Assembly (NCBI GenBank): GCA_947492885.1
Contig: CANLPK010000007.1
Span: 1 to 60,187, forward strand
Source of the DNA: Bacteroidota bacterium
GTDB taxonomy: Bacteria; Bacteroidota; Bacteroidia; UKL13-3
Direction: 5' to 3'
DNA length: 60,187 bases
Shown here: positions 52,365-60,187 of the stretch, piece after piece
Layout of the letters: the number at the start of each line of letters is the position of its first letter
Position numbering within the stretch: the first letter of the stretch is position 1
The notes under the pieces: generated by a model
What the model was told of the DNA's origin: nothing
The model's database searches: none
Seen by the model: only the letters and a program-made list of their open reading frames with translations
Translations under genes and position numbers: made by a program

Positions 52365-53781
52365 ATTTGAAATGACGGAACCATTCATTTGAAATTAAGT
52401 TCATTCCAAGTGAAAGTCGATAATAGGTATCGGTTGTTAAGTTGTTTTCGAGGGTGCCCATTTTTCCTGCTTCAAAGCCCAGATTCAATACACCCGAGGT
52501 TCTTTGTTTCACTTTTAATGGGAATCCAAATCCAATGGATACGCCATATTCGTTTACCTGAGTACCACGCACCACAATAGGTGTTTGTGTATAATGCACG
52601 CCTGCACGGTATTCTACCTCATTGAAATAATCGGTGCGATAGCTTTTCAGTGGTTTATAATACCCGCCTAACTTGATAGAATAACTTTGATGTAAGGAAT
52701 CGGAATTGCCAAAATTTCGGTAAGCGGTCCAGTTGCTATAATTGAAATCGGCCCCTATTAAGAAATTATTACGTTTATCCGATTTGTGTTCGTTAGAGAT
52801 GGCAAATCCAATTCCGAGGCTTCCCGGAACAAATACTTTGCCCGATTCGCCAATGGTATAACGCACGGTATCTTTTACAATGATATTGCCTTGTTTGAAT
52901 GGTAAATAATAATCTTTAAAAGTAGCACCAAACACATCTCGCGAAGCATTGTAATTGGAAGCGGTAGAATAAGTTACGCCCCAGCTAAAAATGATATTTA
53001 CAGTATCGTGCTCGGAGCGGCGTCCATAGCGCTTGATATGCACTAATGAATCCTTTCCCGACTTACCCTTTTTGATATTCACGTACACCGAATCATCGAG
53101 GCGATATTTTGCCGAATCCTTAATCATTTGGTGATAGTGCTTGTATTGCACACCCAAATCGAAATTCAATCCGCGCAGAATGCTTTTGTTTTCGAGGAAA
53201 TAATTATTGATAGAAGCAGTATCAAATGAAACCACTTGAATGCTGTTTAAATCGCCAAACATATAATTTACATTGGCTCCCAGCGATAAGTTTTTATTGA
53301 AACTATAGGCACCGCCTAAGAATAATTTGTTCACGCCACCATTGCCAATATTATAATCGGTGTGCGGGGCGGGGCTGGTAAACTTACGATTGATATCATA
53401 TCCTGCGGTGGTATAAGGCATTAGGCCAAAGCATCCACCCGCATTTTGTTTTTTGCCAAGAGGGAAAGCCAGGGCCATGCGACCAAAGTTGAAGGTTTTG
53501 AAATCGTAGTATCCGAGCGAATCGTGAAGGGTATTGATTTTACCGTAGAGGTTGAATTCGAAATTCACTTTTTGGTTAAAGGCATACGATGCTGGATTGG
53601 CGGTATTCACATAGTTAGCGTTGGCCAGCCCTTGACCAATGCCGCCCATGGTTTGGCTGAACACCCCATTTTGAGGTTCGTGAGAGCCAATGCCATAGAA
53701 TGAATAGGGCGAAAATGTATTGGTTTGAGCAGTTAAACCAAAAGTGAGTATTAAAAGTAACGAGGAAAAGTAATTACGCAT
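52357..53781 (-). CDS. Outer-membrane beta-barrel protein of the coaX-lptC operon
   Basis: About 474 residues with signal peptide (YFSSLLLILTFGLTAQ), then many amphipathic strands and long loops (NTFSPYSFYGIGSHEPQNGV start) ending YRLSLGMNLISNEWFRHFKYE. The strand spacing and aromatic girdle fit an outer-membrane protein. No family name is certain. The start was moved from 53799 to ATG 53781 (MRNYFSS). It overlaps the coaX stop by 8 nt. Confidence 0.7.
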   Translation of the reverse strand: MRNYFSSLLLILTFGLTAQTNTFSPYSFYGIGSHEPQNGVFSQTMGGIGQGLANANYVNTANPASYAFNQKVNFEFNLYGKINTLHDSLGYYDFKTFNFGRMALAFPLGKKQNAGGCFGLMPYTTAGYDINRKFTSPAPHTDYNIGNGGVNKLFLGGAYSFNKNLSLGANVNYMFGDLNSIQVVSFDTASINNYFLENKSILRGLNFDLGVQYKHYHQMIKDSAKYRLDDSVYVNIKKGKSGKDSLVHIKRYGRRSEHDTVNIIFSWGVTYSTASNYNASRDVFGATFKDYYLPFKQGNIIVKDTVRYTIGESGKVFVPGSLGIGFAISNEHKSDKRNNFLIGADFNYSNWTAYRNFGNSDSLHQSYSIKLGGYYKPLKSYRTDYFNEVEYRAGVHYTQTPIVVRGTQVNEYGVSIGFGFPLKVKQRTSGVLNLGFEAGKMGTLENNLTTDTYYRLSLGMNLISNEWFRHFKYE

Positions 53782-54493
53782 TATGAAGCAAAATTTCATT
53801 TAGTCCGGTTAAAACTAAATCGGGGGCCGCAAAGATGCTATTTTTCAAGCGCTTCGCCAAAAAAGAACTGTCGCCACCGGTAAGCAAAACATGTAATTTT
53901 TTGTAATGGGTCGAATAAAATTGAATGGCACCCGCTATTTCAAAACATACATGGTTCAAAACCCCTGCATTCAGGCTTTCGCTGGTGCTTTTGCCGGTAA
54001 TACGAACGGGAGCTCGTTTGGTTACATAAGGTAGTTTGGCGGTGAAATGATTCATGGCCTGGTATCGCATTTCAATACCTGGAGCAATGGCCCCACCTTT
54101 GTAAACACCTTTTTCGTTGATGATATCGAAGGTAATGCAGGTTCCTGCATTGATGATTAATGTGTTTTGCTTGGGGTATTTGCTAAACCCAGCCACGGCC
54201 ACGGCAATACGATCTCTGCCGAGAGTTTCGGGCGTTTTGTAATCGAGTTGAATGGGCAAGGGTGTTTTATGGGTAAGCAAGAGCACTGGGAGTGCTTGTT
54301 TCAAGGCTTTTAGCCATGTTTTATTGATGGGGCGCACACTGGAAACAATGGCCGTTGTAGGTTTATATTTTGCTATCAGCGATTGAATGAGTGGCAAATC
54401 AAAATCATTAGACACAGACTTATGTACTAATTTGCGTTGTTTAAACAGCGCATATTTAATCAGGGTATTGCCAGCATCAATGCAGAGTTGCAT
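53774..54493 (-). CDS. coaX: Type III pantothenate kinase
   Basis: A 239-residue ASKHA kinase that starts coenzyme A biosynthesis. LCIDAGNTLIKYALF is the ATP/phosphate-1 motif, TLGRDRIAVAVA the pantothenate/dimer segment, LIINAGTCITFDII phosphate-2, and VLLTGGDSSFL the adenosine-side motif. It heads the operon; a -7 box ends 6 nt upstream of the ATG, so the transcript is probably leaderless. Confidence 0.93.
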   Translation of the reverse strand: MQLCIDAGNTLIKYALFKQRKLVHKSVSNDFDLPLIQSLIAKYKPTTAIVSSVRPINKTWLKALKQALPVLLLTHKTPLPIQLDYKTPETLGRDRIAVAVAGFSKYPKQNTLIINAGTCITFDIINEKGVYKGGAIAPGIEMRYQAMNHFTAKLPYVTKRAPVRITGKSTSESLNAGVLNHVCFEIAGAIQFYSTHYKKLHVLLTGGDSSFLAKRLKNSIFAAPDLVLTGLNEILLHNA

Positions 54494-54498
54494 AGCAG

Positions 54499-54506
54499 CG
54501 AAGATA
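54499..54506 (-). promoter_or_regulatory. -7 promoter element of the coaX operon
   Basis: On the minus strand TATCTTCG ends 6 nt before the coaX ATG (54493). Confidence 0.5.
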
Positions 54507-54558
54507 AAAATAAAATGAATGGGGTAATGCTATTTTTGGGAAGGGCATCGAAGACTCG

Positions 54559-54624
54559 AACTTTTCCAAAGTTTGATAACATGAACTATCTGCGATAATT
54601 CGAAACTGAACTTTGGAAAAGTTT
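54559..54624. repeat. 65-bp repeat element, left copy, with perfect 15-bp inverted repeats
   Basis: AACTTTTCCAAAGTT (54559-54573) and AACTTTGGAAAAGTT (54609-54623) are perfect inverted repeats around a 35-nt core. The element aligns without gaps to 59561-59625, about 54 of 65 positions identical. The rest of this 330-bp gap holds the coaX promoter and AT-rich sequence. Confidence 0.75.
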
Positions 54625-54823
54625 TAATTTTAGTTGTATTCGGTATTGATATGGCAATATCGATATAGGGTGCTAGTTCACGTTCAATAAAAGATGCGAA
54701 ACTTTGAGAACGAATTATTTGGTTTTACGAAATAAATTATACAAGTTTGTAATAAGTTAGAAGAAAAAAGTGGGAGAAGAGAATTTTAATTTTTGATTGC
54801 AAAAAAACTAATTTTAATATATC

Positions 54824-56692
54824 ATGAAAATTTCTACAATTTCTAATTCGCAAATTTTTCGATTAAATGTAACCTTTGACAAATTAAATGAACGCTTATT
54901 CACTATTTTACATTTTTTATTGTTCTTTTTAACTGCCTTTATTTCTAATTCTATTTATGCACAATGTTCTTGTGGTGTAGCTACCGCGGGAATCAGAAGC
55001 CTTGTATCTGAAATGACAACTACAACTTGGAGCGGAGGAGGGCCATATTGTCTAAACTTAAGAGAGAATTTTCATGTTTTCAATAACGAACATGTGACTT
55101 GGACTAATTGTACCGTCAAAATTGATTCTGGAGTTAAAATAACAATAAATGTTGGGGGAAGTTTAACAATATCCAATAATTGTACGGTGACACGAAATGG
55201 AAGTAGTTGTAGCAATTGGCAGGGATTTGTAGTTGCTGGTACAGGCAATTCAACAGACCAGTCACCAACAACTAATCAAGGTTATCTTGTTATAGATGGC
55301 AGTACTATCGAATATGCTAACCTAGCAGTGGATGTGCAGTCTGGCGGAATCTTAAAGGTATCAAATAGTGGATTTATATATAATACTCAAGATATTAATA
55401 TTGATCCTTATTCACAACCTGGAAATATACATGAGAACGAATGTGAATTTATTGAAACATCATTCTCTACACTAGATTTGGATGGATCTACACGAGTTAT
55501 TATGACCGATATAGAAGGTGTTAATTTTTATGCGTGTACATTTCAGAATAATGCGGATTGGAATAATGCTACATTAACTACAGATATGGGCACAGGAATA
55601 CTCGCCTCAGATTGCCGATTCCAAGTTACGGGTTCTGATTATTCAACGGATGAATTTGGTTGCTTTGAAAGTCATACTAACGGTAGTTATTTTACTAATT
55701 TTAGTTCAGCAATAGTTACAAGCACAAGTGGAGGAAGTATTCAGGATTTACCCGTCATTATTCAAGATGCAACTTTTTTTAAAAATTTTTATGGAATTAA
55801 TTGTACTAATGGCGAAGATTTAACTATTACCAATTGTACCTTTAATACAAATCAAGGTGGCACACCACCACCTATTTGGCAGAATGGGTTTATTAATATT
55901 ATTCTTAATTATAACAAATCATCAACATTTCAATATATAAATTTCAACTCTTTTAATTCAGATATAGATTATAATGCTCTGAATAATAGTGTTTTTTGTT
56001 TTGTTAGAACTTATGGTACACTTCAATTTATTAAAAACAGTTGCTCCTCTGTTGATTATGCTGTAGTGCCGGCGGCAAGTAGCAAAATCATTGGCCTTTA
56101 TCTTGAGGATGCGGCTAATCTCATTTTTGTATGTAATTCCTTTGCAAATTTACATCACGATCTTTATAATATTTCCTCTATTTCTCAAATTGGTAACACT
56201 TCCTATGAGCATACCAATACATTTAGTACAGGTACCTATAGTATTAGTAATATTGCATCCCTATATAATTTTGACTATTTTAAATTAACTGGAACAACTT
56301 CACCAAATATACCTATTCCTAATGGTGGTGGAACTAATATTACACTACAGGTAGCAAATATTAACAATACGGATTGCAGTGGTTGCCCAATTTTAATAGG
56401 AGAAGAAAGCAGACCAGGGTTTTCCTCAGAAAAGCTAGATCAAAAAGTAAAGATTTCAAGAATTACGAAAAATTTAATGGAATTAAGTTATGAAAATATG
56501 GATTATTCAGGAATTTCAAGTATCGACATTTATGATATTTTGGGAAGTAAAAAGGAAACTATAACAGATATAGACAAGAATATTATTAACTTTAAATCTG
56601 AAAAAAATGGTTTACTAATAATATTAATTCACTTAAATAACGGGACTATGCAAAAGTATAAAGTGTATGTAAATTATATAGATAAAGAATGA
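54824..56692 (+). CDS. Secreted beta-helix-type protein with degenerate T9SS sorting end
   Basis: A 622-residue exported protein. A hydrophobic signal (LHFLLFFLTAFISNSIYAQ) begins near residue 30. The body has repeated short strands with Asn/Cys ladders (DLTITNCTFNTNQGG, VIQDATFFKNFYGINCTNG), as in right-handed parallel beta-helix proteins. The C-terminus (SSIDIYDILGSKKET ... NGLLIILIHLNNG) is a weakened type A sorting domain. It overlaps the next gene by 4 nt (ATGA) and lies between two copies of a 65-bp repeat. No enzyme motif is seen. Confidence 0.7.
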   Translation: MKISTISNSQIFRLNVTFDKLNERLFTILHFLLFFLTAFISNSIYAQCSCGVATAGIRSLVSEMTTTTWSGGGPYCLNLRENFHVFNNEHVTWTNCTVKIDSGVKITINVGGSLTISNNCTVTRNGSSCSNWQGFVVAGTGNSTDQSPTTNQGYLVIDGSTIEYANLAVDVQSGGILKVSNSGFIYNTQDINIDPYSQPGNIHENECEFIETSFSTLDLDGSTRVIMTDIEGVNFYACTFQNNADWNNATLTTDMGTGILASDCRFQVTGSDYSTDEFGCFESHTNGSYFTNFSSAIVTSTSGGSIQDLPVIIQDATFFKNFYGINCTNGEDLTITNCTFNTNQGGTPPPIWQNGFINIILNYNKSSTFQYINFNSFNSDIDYNALNNSVFCFVRTYGTLQFIKNSCSSVDYAVVPAASSKIIGLYLEDAANLIFVCNSFANLHHDLYNISSISQIGNTSYEHTNTFSTGTYSISNIASLYNFDYFKLTGTTSPNIPIPNGGGTNITLQVANINNTDCSGCPILIGEESRPGFSSEKLDQKVKISRITKNLMELSYENMDYSGISSIDIYDILGSKKETITDIDKNIINFKSEKNGLLIILIHLNNGTMQKYKVYVNYIDKE

Positions 56693-59505
56693 ACGTTCTT
56701 AATAAAATACTCTGCATCTTATGCTATTTATCAGTAACTAGTGCCTCTTCGCAACACAATGCAAACTGGGTATTTCCCTATGGCTTTCGTTTTGATTTTT
56801 CTAAAGGTAGTCTTAACATAGATACCAATTTCAATAATTTAGTGGTTAATAATTTTAATAAAAATAATGTATTTCCCAACTACGCCTATTCAACCAAAAA
56901 AGGAGAATTGTTATTTTATTCGAATAATATTGACACTATTTATGATTCAAATAATAATGTCATTTGTATTACGGATTCTTTACCCATATCATCCTCACAT
57001 CAGAATAGCAGGAGCTATATTATTCCTGAAAAAAATGACACTGATTTTAAATTGATTTTATCAACGACGGCAGAGGTAAATGGGCACACCGAAATAATAA
57101 TTTCTTTAAATCAATATAATTTCAAATGGATTAATAATAAGTATGTGTGTTTGAATGAAAAAAATCCCACCATTTTATTTCAAAATAAATATCCATCTAA
57201 TATAAGCTATAAGCCCTTTGTGGAATTTTCTCATTTTGCGATAAGTCCAGATAGTATCGTATTTATCTCAAATAACAGTGAGGCCCTTTATTTATTTCTT
57301 TATACAAATAACACGTTTCAGGTAATGGATTCAATCCCTTTTGGGATTAATGAAACCTTTAAACTATCTTGGTATTATCAAACAATTTCTAATGAGGGTG
57401 GTAAATATATTCTGTTTTTAAAAAACAATACAACTCAAAATACATTTTTATTGGAAGGCACTATCAATAATTTAAAGTTCGGCAATTTAAAAATTCGATT
57501 TAAGAATTTAATTTTCCCGCCAACTAATCTAAAAATGGACTATCCGTATGCAATATATTTCAATTATAATGATTCATTTTATTATCTGGTCCCATTTGAA
57601 TATAAATACATAAGCCCTAGTAGTTACAGGTACATTTATAAGGTAAGATTCAATGATACAATCACATTATTAAATCATTCTATTCCTTATCCGGTTAATT
57701 TTAGGGATGAATTCTATGGATTATCCTATGATAATAAACATTATATTTTTTCTCATGATCCTCAAAGAACTGTCAAAATTCTAACATTATCGGATACTGT
57801 TCTAACAGAAATTTTTGAAAGAACTTATGATTCCTTATTGATGCAAAGTTCAAATTTCAGCCCTCTATTTCCACAAATTAACTTTATTACTGAACCATAT
57901 TTATTGTTGGATTACAGAATTACAAAGGAATGTAGAATAGTTAATTTTTATAATGAAAGTAATATTCGTTTCCGTGATCACAAGTTATATATTGAAGCCT
58001 TGAATGATACCTTTGATTTCAAAGATTCAATTTCTATTTATATCCCCAAGACATTTAATAAAACATATTATAAAGTTACTAGCGTATCAACCACCGGAGT
58101 TACTAAGTGGATGGAAGACACTTTACGATTTGACAAACTACTTGCCGGGTTTAGCACTAACACCGATACTATTTGCCGGTCCCAGAAAGTTATATTTAAT
58201 GATCATAGTATAGCAGATAAAGTTAGCAATTTAGGTTATTCATATTACTGGGTATATGGCGATGGAACTATGGATACCTTAAAAAACTTAAAGAATCCGA
58301 TTAATACAATTGAGCATGTCTATATTAAAACTGGAAACTTTACACCTCGTTTAATTTTTAGTAATGGGATCTGTACTGACACATTTGTTTATCCTAATAA
58401 AATAGTTGTAAAATGGGCAACAACGCCCGGATATGAATTGAGTACTCATAAGGGTTGTATTCCGTTAACAGTAACTTTAATTGATACTTTGAATAACAAT
58501 ATTTTACTTAAAGAATATGATTTTGGTAATGGCTTTGTGACATTAAATTCATCAAAAGTATTAGATACTACAATACAAATATCAGTTCCAGGAATTTATA
58601 TAATTAAGCAACGTTTAACTAGTACAAGTGGTTGTATTTCAAATTTCATTGATTCATTAGTTGTACTGAATTCTATTTCAAAAAACGACACCATTAAAGT
58701 TTTCTATACTACAGTATTAGATAGTTTTTCAACACAAACCATTTGGAAATCTATCCCTAATGCAACCACTTATATCATTAATAATAAGAATATTAGAGAT
58801 ACTTTCTTTATTGATAATGCCTCCTTTCCAAATAAACAAAGTGTAGAATATTTAATCCAAGCCAAGGATACATGTGGTAATTTAAGTACTGCATCATTTG
58901 TATCAAAAACAATTTGGTTGAAAGCACAAAACCAGAATTTTAATGAATATGCACTGCTAGAATATACTCCATATGAAACTTGGATTGAAGGCGTGCTAAA
59001 TTATGAAATTGAATATTTCAATCGAATTAGCCAAAAATGGGAAAATATTAGCACCCTCTCAGGTAATGTTCTTAAATACAAGTCATTGGTTTTGCCCGAT
59101 TCTTCGAATACAAATATTTCAACAGCTCAAATTTGCTATCGGGTAAAGGCAATGGAGCGAAATAGTAATAAACAACAAAGCATTAGTAATGTAGTTTGCA
59201 TTCCAATTTATCCCACGGTTTTTTTGCCCAATGCATTCAGTCCAAATGGAGATGGGATAAATGATTATTATAAGCCTGTATGTAGCGGATTAAATGCATA
59301 TGTTCTTGAAATATACGACCGTTGGGGGCAGTTGGTTTATGTCGACACGCCTGAGAGTAAAGGATGGGATGGAACTTTCAGAGGAGAGAAAGCTGATATT
59401 GGTACTTATGTATTTAGATTATCTGCCGCTGGGTATTTGCTTAGTCCATTTACCAATGATGCCAGAAGAGTAGAACGAAAGGGAACCTTATTTTTGGTAA
59501 GATAA
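56689..59505 (+). CDS. Large exported protein with gliding-motility-type T9SS sorting domain
   Basis: A 938-residue exported protein with a signal peptide (LCILCYLSVTSASS). Residues about 20-480 form a beta-rich region reading like a propeller (FYLNKP-type DSLPISSSHQNSRSYIIPEK). PKD-like modules follow (YSYYWVYGDGTMDTLKN). The C-terminus VFLPNAFSPNGDGINDYYKP ... YDRWGQLVYV is the gliding-motility-associated type B sorting domain, so it should be exported to the cell surface. The upstream gene stops inside its start (ATGA). Base use is AT-rich compared with the neighbours. Confidence 0.8.
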   Translation: MNVLNKILCILCYLSVTSASSQHNANWVFPYGFRFDFSKGSLNIDTNFNNLVVNNFNKNNVFPNYAYSTKKGELLFYSNNIDTIYDSNNNVICITDSLPISSSHQNSRSYIIPEKNDTDFKLILSTTAEVNGHTEIIISLNQYNFKWINNKYVCLNEKNPTILFQNKYPSNISYKPFVEFSHFAISPDSIVFISNNSEALYLFLYTNNTFQVMDSIPFGINETFKLSWYYQTISNEGGKYILFLKNNTTQNTFLLEGTINNLKFGNLKIRFKNLIFPPTNLKMDYPYAIYFNYNDSFYYLVPFEYKYISPSSYRYIYKVRFNDTITLLNHSIPYPVNFRDEFYGLSYDNKHYIFSHDPQRTVKILTLSDTVLTEIFERTYDSLLMQSSNFSPLFPQINFITEPYLLLDYRITKECRIVNFYNESNIRFRDHKLYIEALNDTFDFKDSISIYIPKTFNKTYYKVTSVSTTGVTKWMEDTLRFDKLLAGFSTNTDTICRSQKVIFNDHSIADKVSNLGYSYYWVYGDGTMDTLKNLKNPINTIEHVYIKTGNFTPRLIFSNGICTDTFVYPNKIVVKWATTPGYELSTHKGCIPLTVTLIDTLNNNILLKEYDFGNGFVTLNSSKVLDTTIQISVPGIYIIKQRLTSTSGCISNFIDSLVVLNSISKNDTIKVFYTTVLDSFSTQTIWKSIPNATTYIINNKNIRDTFFIDNASFPNKQSVEYLIQAKDTCGNLSTASFVSKTIWLKAQNQNFNEYALLEYTPYETWIEGVLNYEIEYFNRISQKWENISTLSGNVLKYKSLVLPDSSNTNISTAQICYRVKAMERNSNKQQSISNVVCIPIYPTVFLPNAFSPNGDGINDYYKPVCSGLNAYVLEIYDRWGQLVYVDTPESKGWDGTFRGEKADIGTYVFRLSAAGYLLSPFTNDARRVERKGTLFLVR

Positions 59506-59560
59506 AATTTTTATCTAATGTGTTTTGGGGAAGGGGTTGATGTAAGTTTCGAGCTCCCTC

Positions 59561-59625
59561 ACTTTTCCAATGTTTGATAACACGAAACTCTTGCGATAAT
59601 TCGAAAATGAATATGGGAAAAGTTT
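59561..59625. repeat. 65-bp repeat element, right copy
   Basis: Same length and orientation as the copy at 54560-54624, but with mismatched inverted-repeat ends (CTTTTCCAATGTT versus AATATGGGAAAAG). The core TGATAACA...TGCGATAATTCGAAA is well conserved. Confidence 0.7.
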
Positions 59626-59646
59626 CCACCCCACCATCATCCAAAC

Positions 59647-59690
59647 AAAAAACCCAGAACCATACTATTTCAGCATGATTCCGGGTTCTC
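59647..59690 (-). terminator. Rho-independent terminator of ahcY
   Basis: Read on the minus strand, AACCCGGAATCAT and ATGGTTCTGGGTT pair with two wobbles around a short loop, then a T-run. Confidence 0.7.
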
Positions 59691-59755
59691 CCGTCTTATG
59701 TCTTATGTCTTCTATCTTAAGTCATAAGTCCTAATTCCTTTGTCTTCCCAAAAGA

Positions 59756-60187
59756 CTAGTATCTGTACATATCATTTTTGAATGGACCGGTTTTCTTCAC
59801 TCCGATATAATCGGCTTGTTCGGTATCCATCATTTCTAATTTAGCACCTACATGCGCTAAGTGTAAGAATGCCACTTTCTCATCTAATATTTTTGGCAAT
59901 ACATATACTTCGTTTTTGTAGTTGGCCGAATTTTGCCATAACTCCAATTGAGCCAAGGTTTGGTTGGTGAATGAGTTACTCATCACAAATGATGGATGCC
60001 CCATAGCACAACCTAAATTCACCAAACGACCTTCAGCTAAGATGATGATGTCCTTACCATCAATGGTGTACATATCAACTTGTGGCTTGATGGTATTCAT
60101 GGTGCTGCCATAGTTTTTGTTCAACCATGCCATATCAATTTCATTATCAAAATGACCGATATTACATACGATTGACTTATCGCGCAT
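59756..60187 (-). CDS. ahcY: S-adenosylhomocysteinase, C-terminal part
   Basis: 143 residues visible; the gene continues beyond the window end. [18 protein letters not shown] and [21 protein letters not shown] are diagnostic NAD-binding/active-site segments of SAH hydrolase, and the protein ends PFKNDMYRY, matching the usual Lys-Tyr-rich C-terminus. It breaks S-adenosylhomocysteine into adenosine and homocysteine. The Met shown at the window edge is internal, not the start. Confidence 0.95.
   Translation of the reverse strand: MRDKSIVCNIGHFDNEIDMAWLNKNYGSTMNTIKPQVDMYTIDGKDIIILAEGRLVNLGCAMGHPSFVMSNSFTNQTLAQLELWQNSANYKNEVYVLPKILDEKVAFLHLAHVGAKLEMMDTEQADYIGVKKTGPFKNDMYRY

Noticed and set aside
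54559-59625. Integron attC sites as an explanation of the 65-bp elements
   Set aside because: The core-site consensus GTTRRRY / RYYYAAC is not present in a matching arrangement and no integrase gene is seen.
59690-59740. Short repeated GTCTTATGTCTTATG and a CTTATG/CATAAG pair
   Set aside because: Too short and simple to be called an element; it may be chance or a remnant intergenic repeat.

Overview
The window comes from a low-GC member of the phylum Bacteroidota, possibly Chitinophagales or a related order. The evidence is the Bacteroidota promoter element (TAnnTTTG / TAnnTTCG) in front of many genes, the near absence of Shine-Dalgarno sequences, several secreted proteins with type IX secretion (T9SS) sorting domains, a gliding-motility-type C-terminal domain, a TonB-dependent receptor, and the gene order coaX / outer-membrane barrel / lptC / CNNM-type hemolysin. 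No tRNA, rRNA, CRISPR array, transposase or prophage gene was seen.

Layout. 0.1-5.7 kb: uridine kinase-like gene, KtrA-type K+ channel regulator, GtrA-like membrane protein, galE, rfbB, M17 leucyl aminopeptidase. 5.7-13.6 kb: PSP1/RicT protein with a repetitive tail, DNA polymerase III delta', HU, a large T9SS-secreted protein, and an odd anchored protein with a duplicated module. 13.7-25.7 kb: dnaX, a four-gene glycan locus, fabI, a TPR protein, an HAD-like protein, an adenylate/guanylate cyclase, rpoN and a PAP2-like membrane protein. 25.7-31.8 kb: WD40/T9SS protein, TonB-dependent receptor with a small exported protein, menC, ksgA.

32.1-47.8 kb is the most interesting part. A PAS histidine kinase and a response regulator fused to a CRP/FNR-type DNA-binding module are followed by a small unknown gene pair, a double UspA protein, a CoA-transferase, and two parallel gene cassettes. 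Each cassette has a lipoprotein, a lipoprotein with a CX4CH haem motif, and an outer-membrane beta-barrel. The first ends with a normal CXXCH cytochrome c. The second is followed by a menaquinol-dehydrogenase-like module: a Tat-type small protein, a Tat FeS protein, an NrfD/PsrC membrane subunit and an anchored accessory protein. Ten copies of a TGA-N6-TCA palindrome (TGAY-N4-RTCAT) lie in the intergenic regions of this segment. At five promoters one copy sits at a fixed distance from the -7 box, and three promoters carry a second copy exactly 22 bp further upstream. I infer one regulon in which the kinase/REC-CRP pair switches on a periplasm-to-outer-membrane electron-transfer system. The terminal acceptor cannot be read from the sequence.

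47.8-60.2 kb: small lipoprotein and membrane protein, rhlE, and the coaX-barrel-lptC-(54 aa membrane protein)-CNNM operon on the minus strand. Then come two T9SS-exported proteins flanked by two copies of a 65-bp element (one with perfect 15-bp inverted repeats), and the 3' part of ahcY. Many start codons lie only 5-15 nt after the -7 box, so leaderless or nearly leaderless mRNAs look common here.
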